From: Candidatus Methanogasteraceae archaeon UBA261 | GTDB taxonomy: Archaea; Halobacteriota; Methanosarcinia; Methanosarcinales; Methanogasteraceae | DNA: 5,780 nucleotides | Direction of reading: 5' to 3' | Assembly (NCBI GenBank): GCA_002506015.1 | Contig: DAWR01000189.1 | Span: forward strand, 1-5,780 | In this document: positions 5,713 to 5,780 of the stretch, piece by piece | Numbering within the stretch: position 1 is the stretch's first letter | Layout: the number at the start of each line of letters is the position of its first letter | Translations under genes and position numbers: made by a program | Notes under the pieces: model-generated | The model's database searches: none | What the model saw: the letters and a program-made list of their open reading frames with translations, nothing else | What the model was told of the DNA's origin: nothing

Positions 5713-5732
5713 ATCGTATTTCTACATACGAT
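5713..5732. promoter_or_regulatory. Inverted repeat upstream of the cupin, possible operator
   Basis: ATCGTAT (5713-5719) and ATACGAT (5726-5732) are perfect 7-base arms separated by six bases. A TATA-like CATATAAT (minus strand, about 5760-5767) lies just upstream, so this repeat would overlap or follow the transcription start of the cupin gene, a suitable place for a repressor. If translation starts at 5735 or 5762, the repeat would be inside the coding region. Confidence 0.35.
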
Positions 5733-5780
5733 CATCGTGGAAACATTGCATAAGCTACACATTATATGAGTGTATGTACC

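Noticed and set aside
1..5780. CRISPR array, tRNA, rRNA or transposase genes
   Set aside because: No regularly spaced direct repeats, cloverleaf, conserved rRNA segment or transposase motif was seen on either strand.

Overview
The window looks like a piece of a euryarchaeal chromosome, most plausibly from a methanogen-related or ANME/alkane-oxidising lineage (Methanomicrobia or Syntrophoarchaeia in the broad sense). The reasons are an archaeal-type thiolase, two DUF116 proteins, a glycosylation-rich S-layer/COG1361-like surface protein, archaeal TATA-like boxes, strong GGAGG/GGTGAT ribosome sites and 4-base ATGA gene overlaps. The lineage call is inference from gene style; there is no rRNA or other marker.

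Layout. On the minus strand, bases 18-1288 hold two tandem DUF116 membrane proteins that overlap by 4 bases. They appear to be driven by a leaderless-type promoter just upstream of 1288. The spacer 1289-1490 carries a G-rich tract and a cluster of GAATAT half-sites. Bases 1491-2654 (minus) encode an SCP-x-like acetyl-CoA C-acetyltransferase (thiolase). The HMG-CoA synthase and DUF35 genes that usually sit beside archaeal thiolases are not here. A 218-base divergent regulatory region (2655-2872) separates it from a plus-strand pair. This pair is a 560-residue secreted, membrane-anchored, repeat-built surface protein (2873-4555), followed by a translationally coupled small protein with three membrane segments and a Met/Asp/Gly-rich C-terminal tail (4552-5013).

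The right end is gene-poor. It holds a small hairpin, a 73-base GC-rich palindromic repeat element (5165-5237) and a minus-strand cupin gene. The cupin's conserved C-terminus is out of frame after a run of eight A (minus strand), so it is a pseudogene, a recoded gene or a sequencing artefact.

How they work together. The surface protein and the small membrane protein are the clearest functional unit: overlapping genes, a shared promoter, and an extracellular plus a membrane part. The DUF116 pair is a second unit of unknown role, with conserved cysteines suggesting metal or Fe-S binding. The thiolase supplies acetoacetyl-CoA chemistry, either for mevalonate/isoprenoid lipid synthesis or acyl-CoA metabolism. 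No undescribed defence or mobile system is evident. The most novel material is the surface-protein/Met-rich-tail pair, the frame-broken cupin, and the stop codon placed in a GNRA-type hairpin loop after the DUF116 genes.
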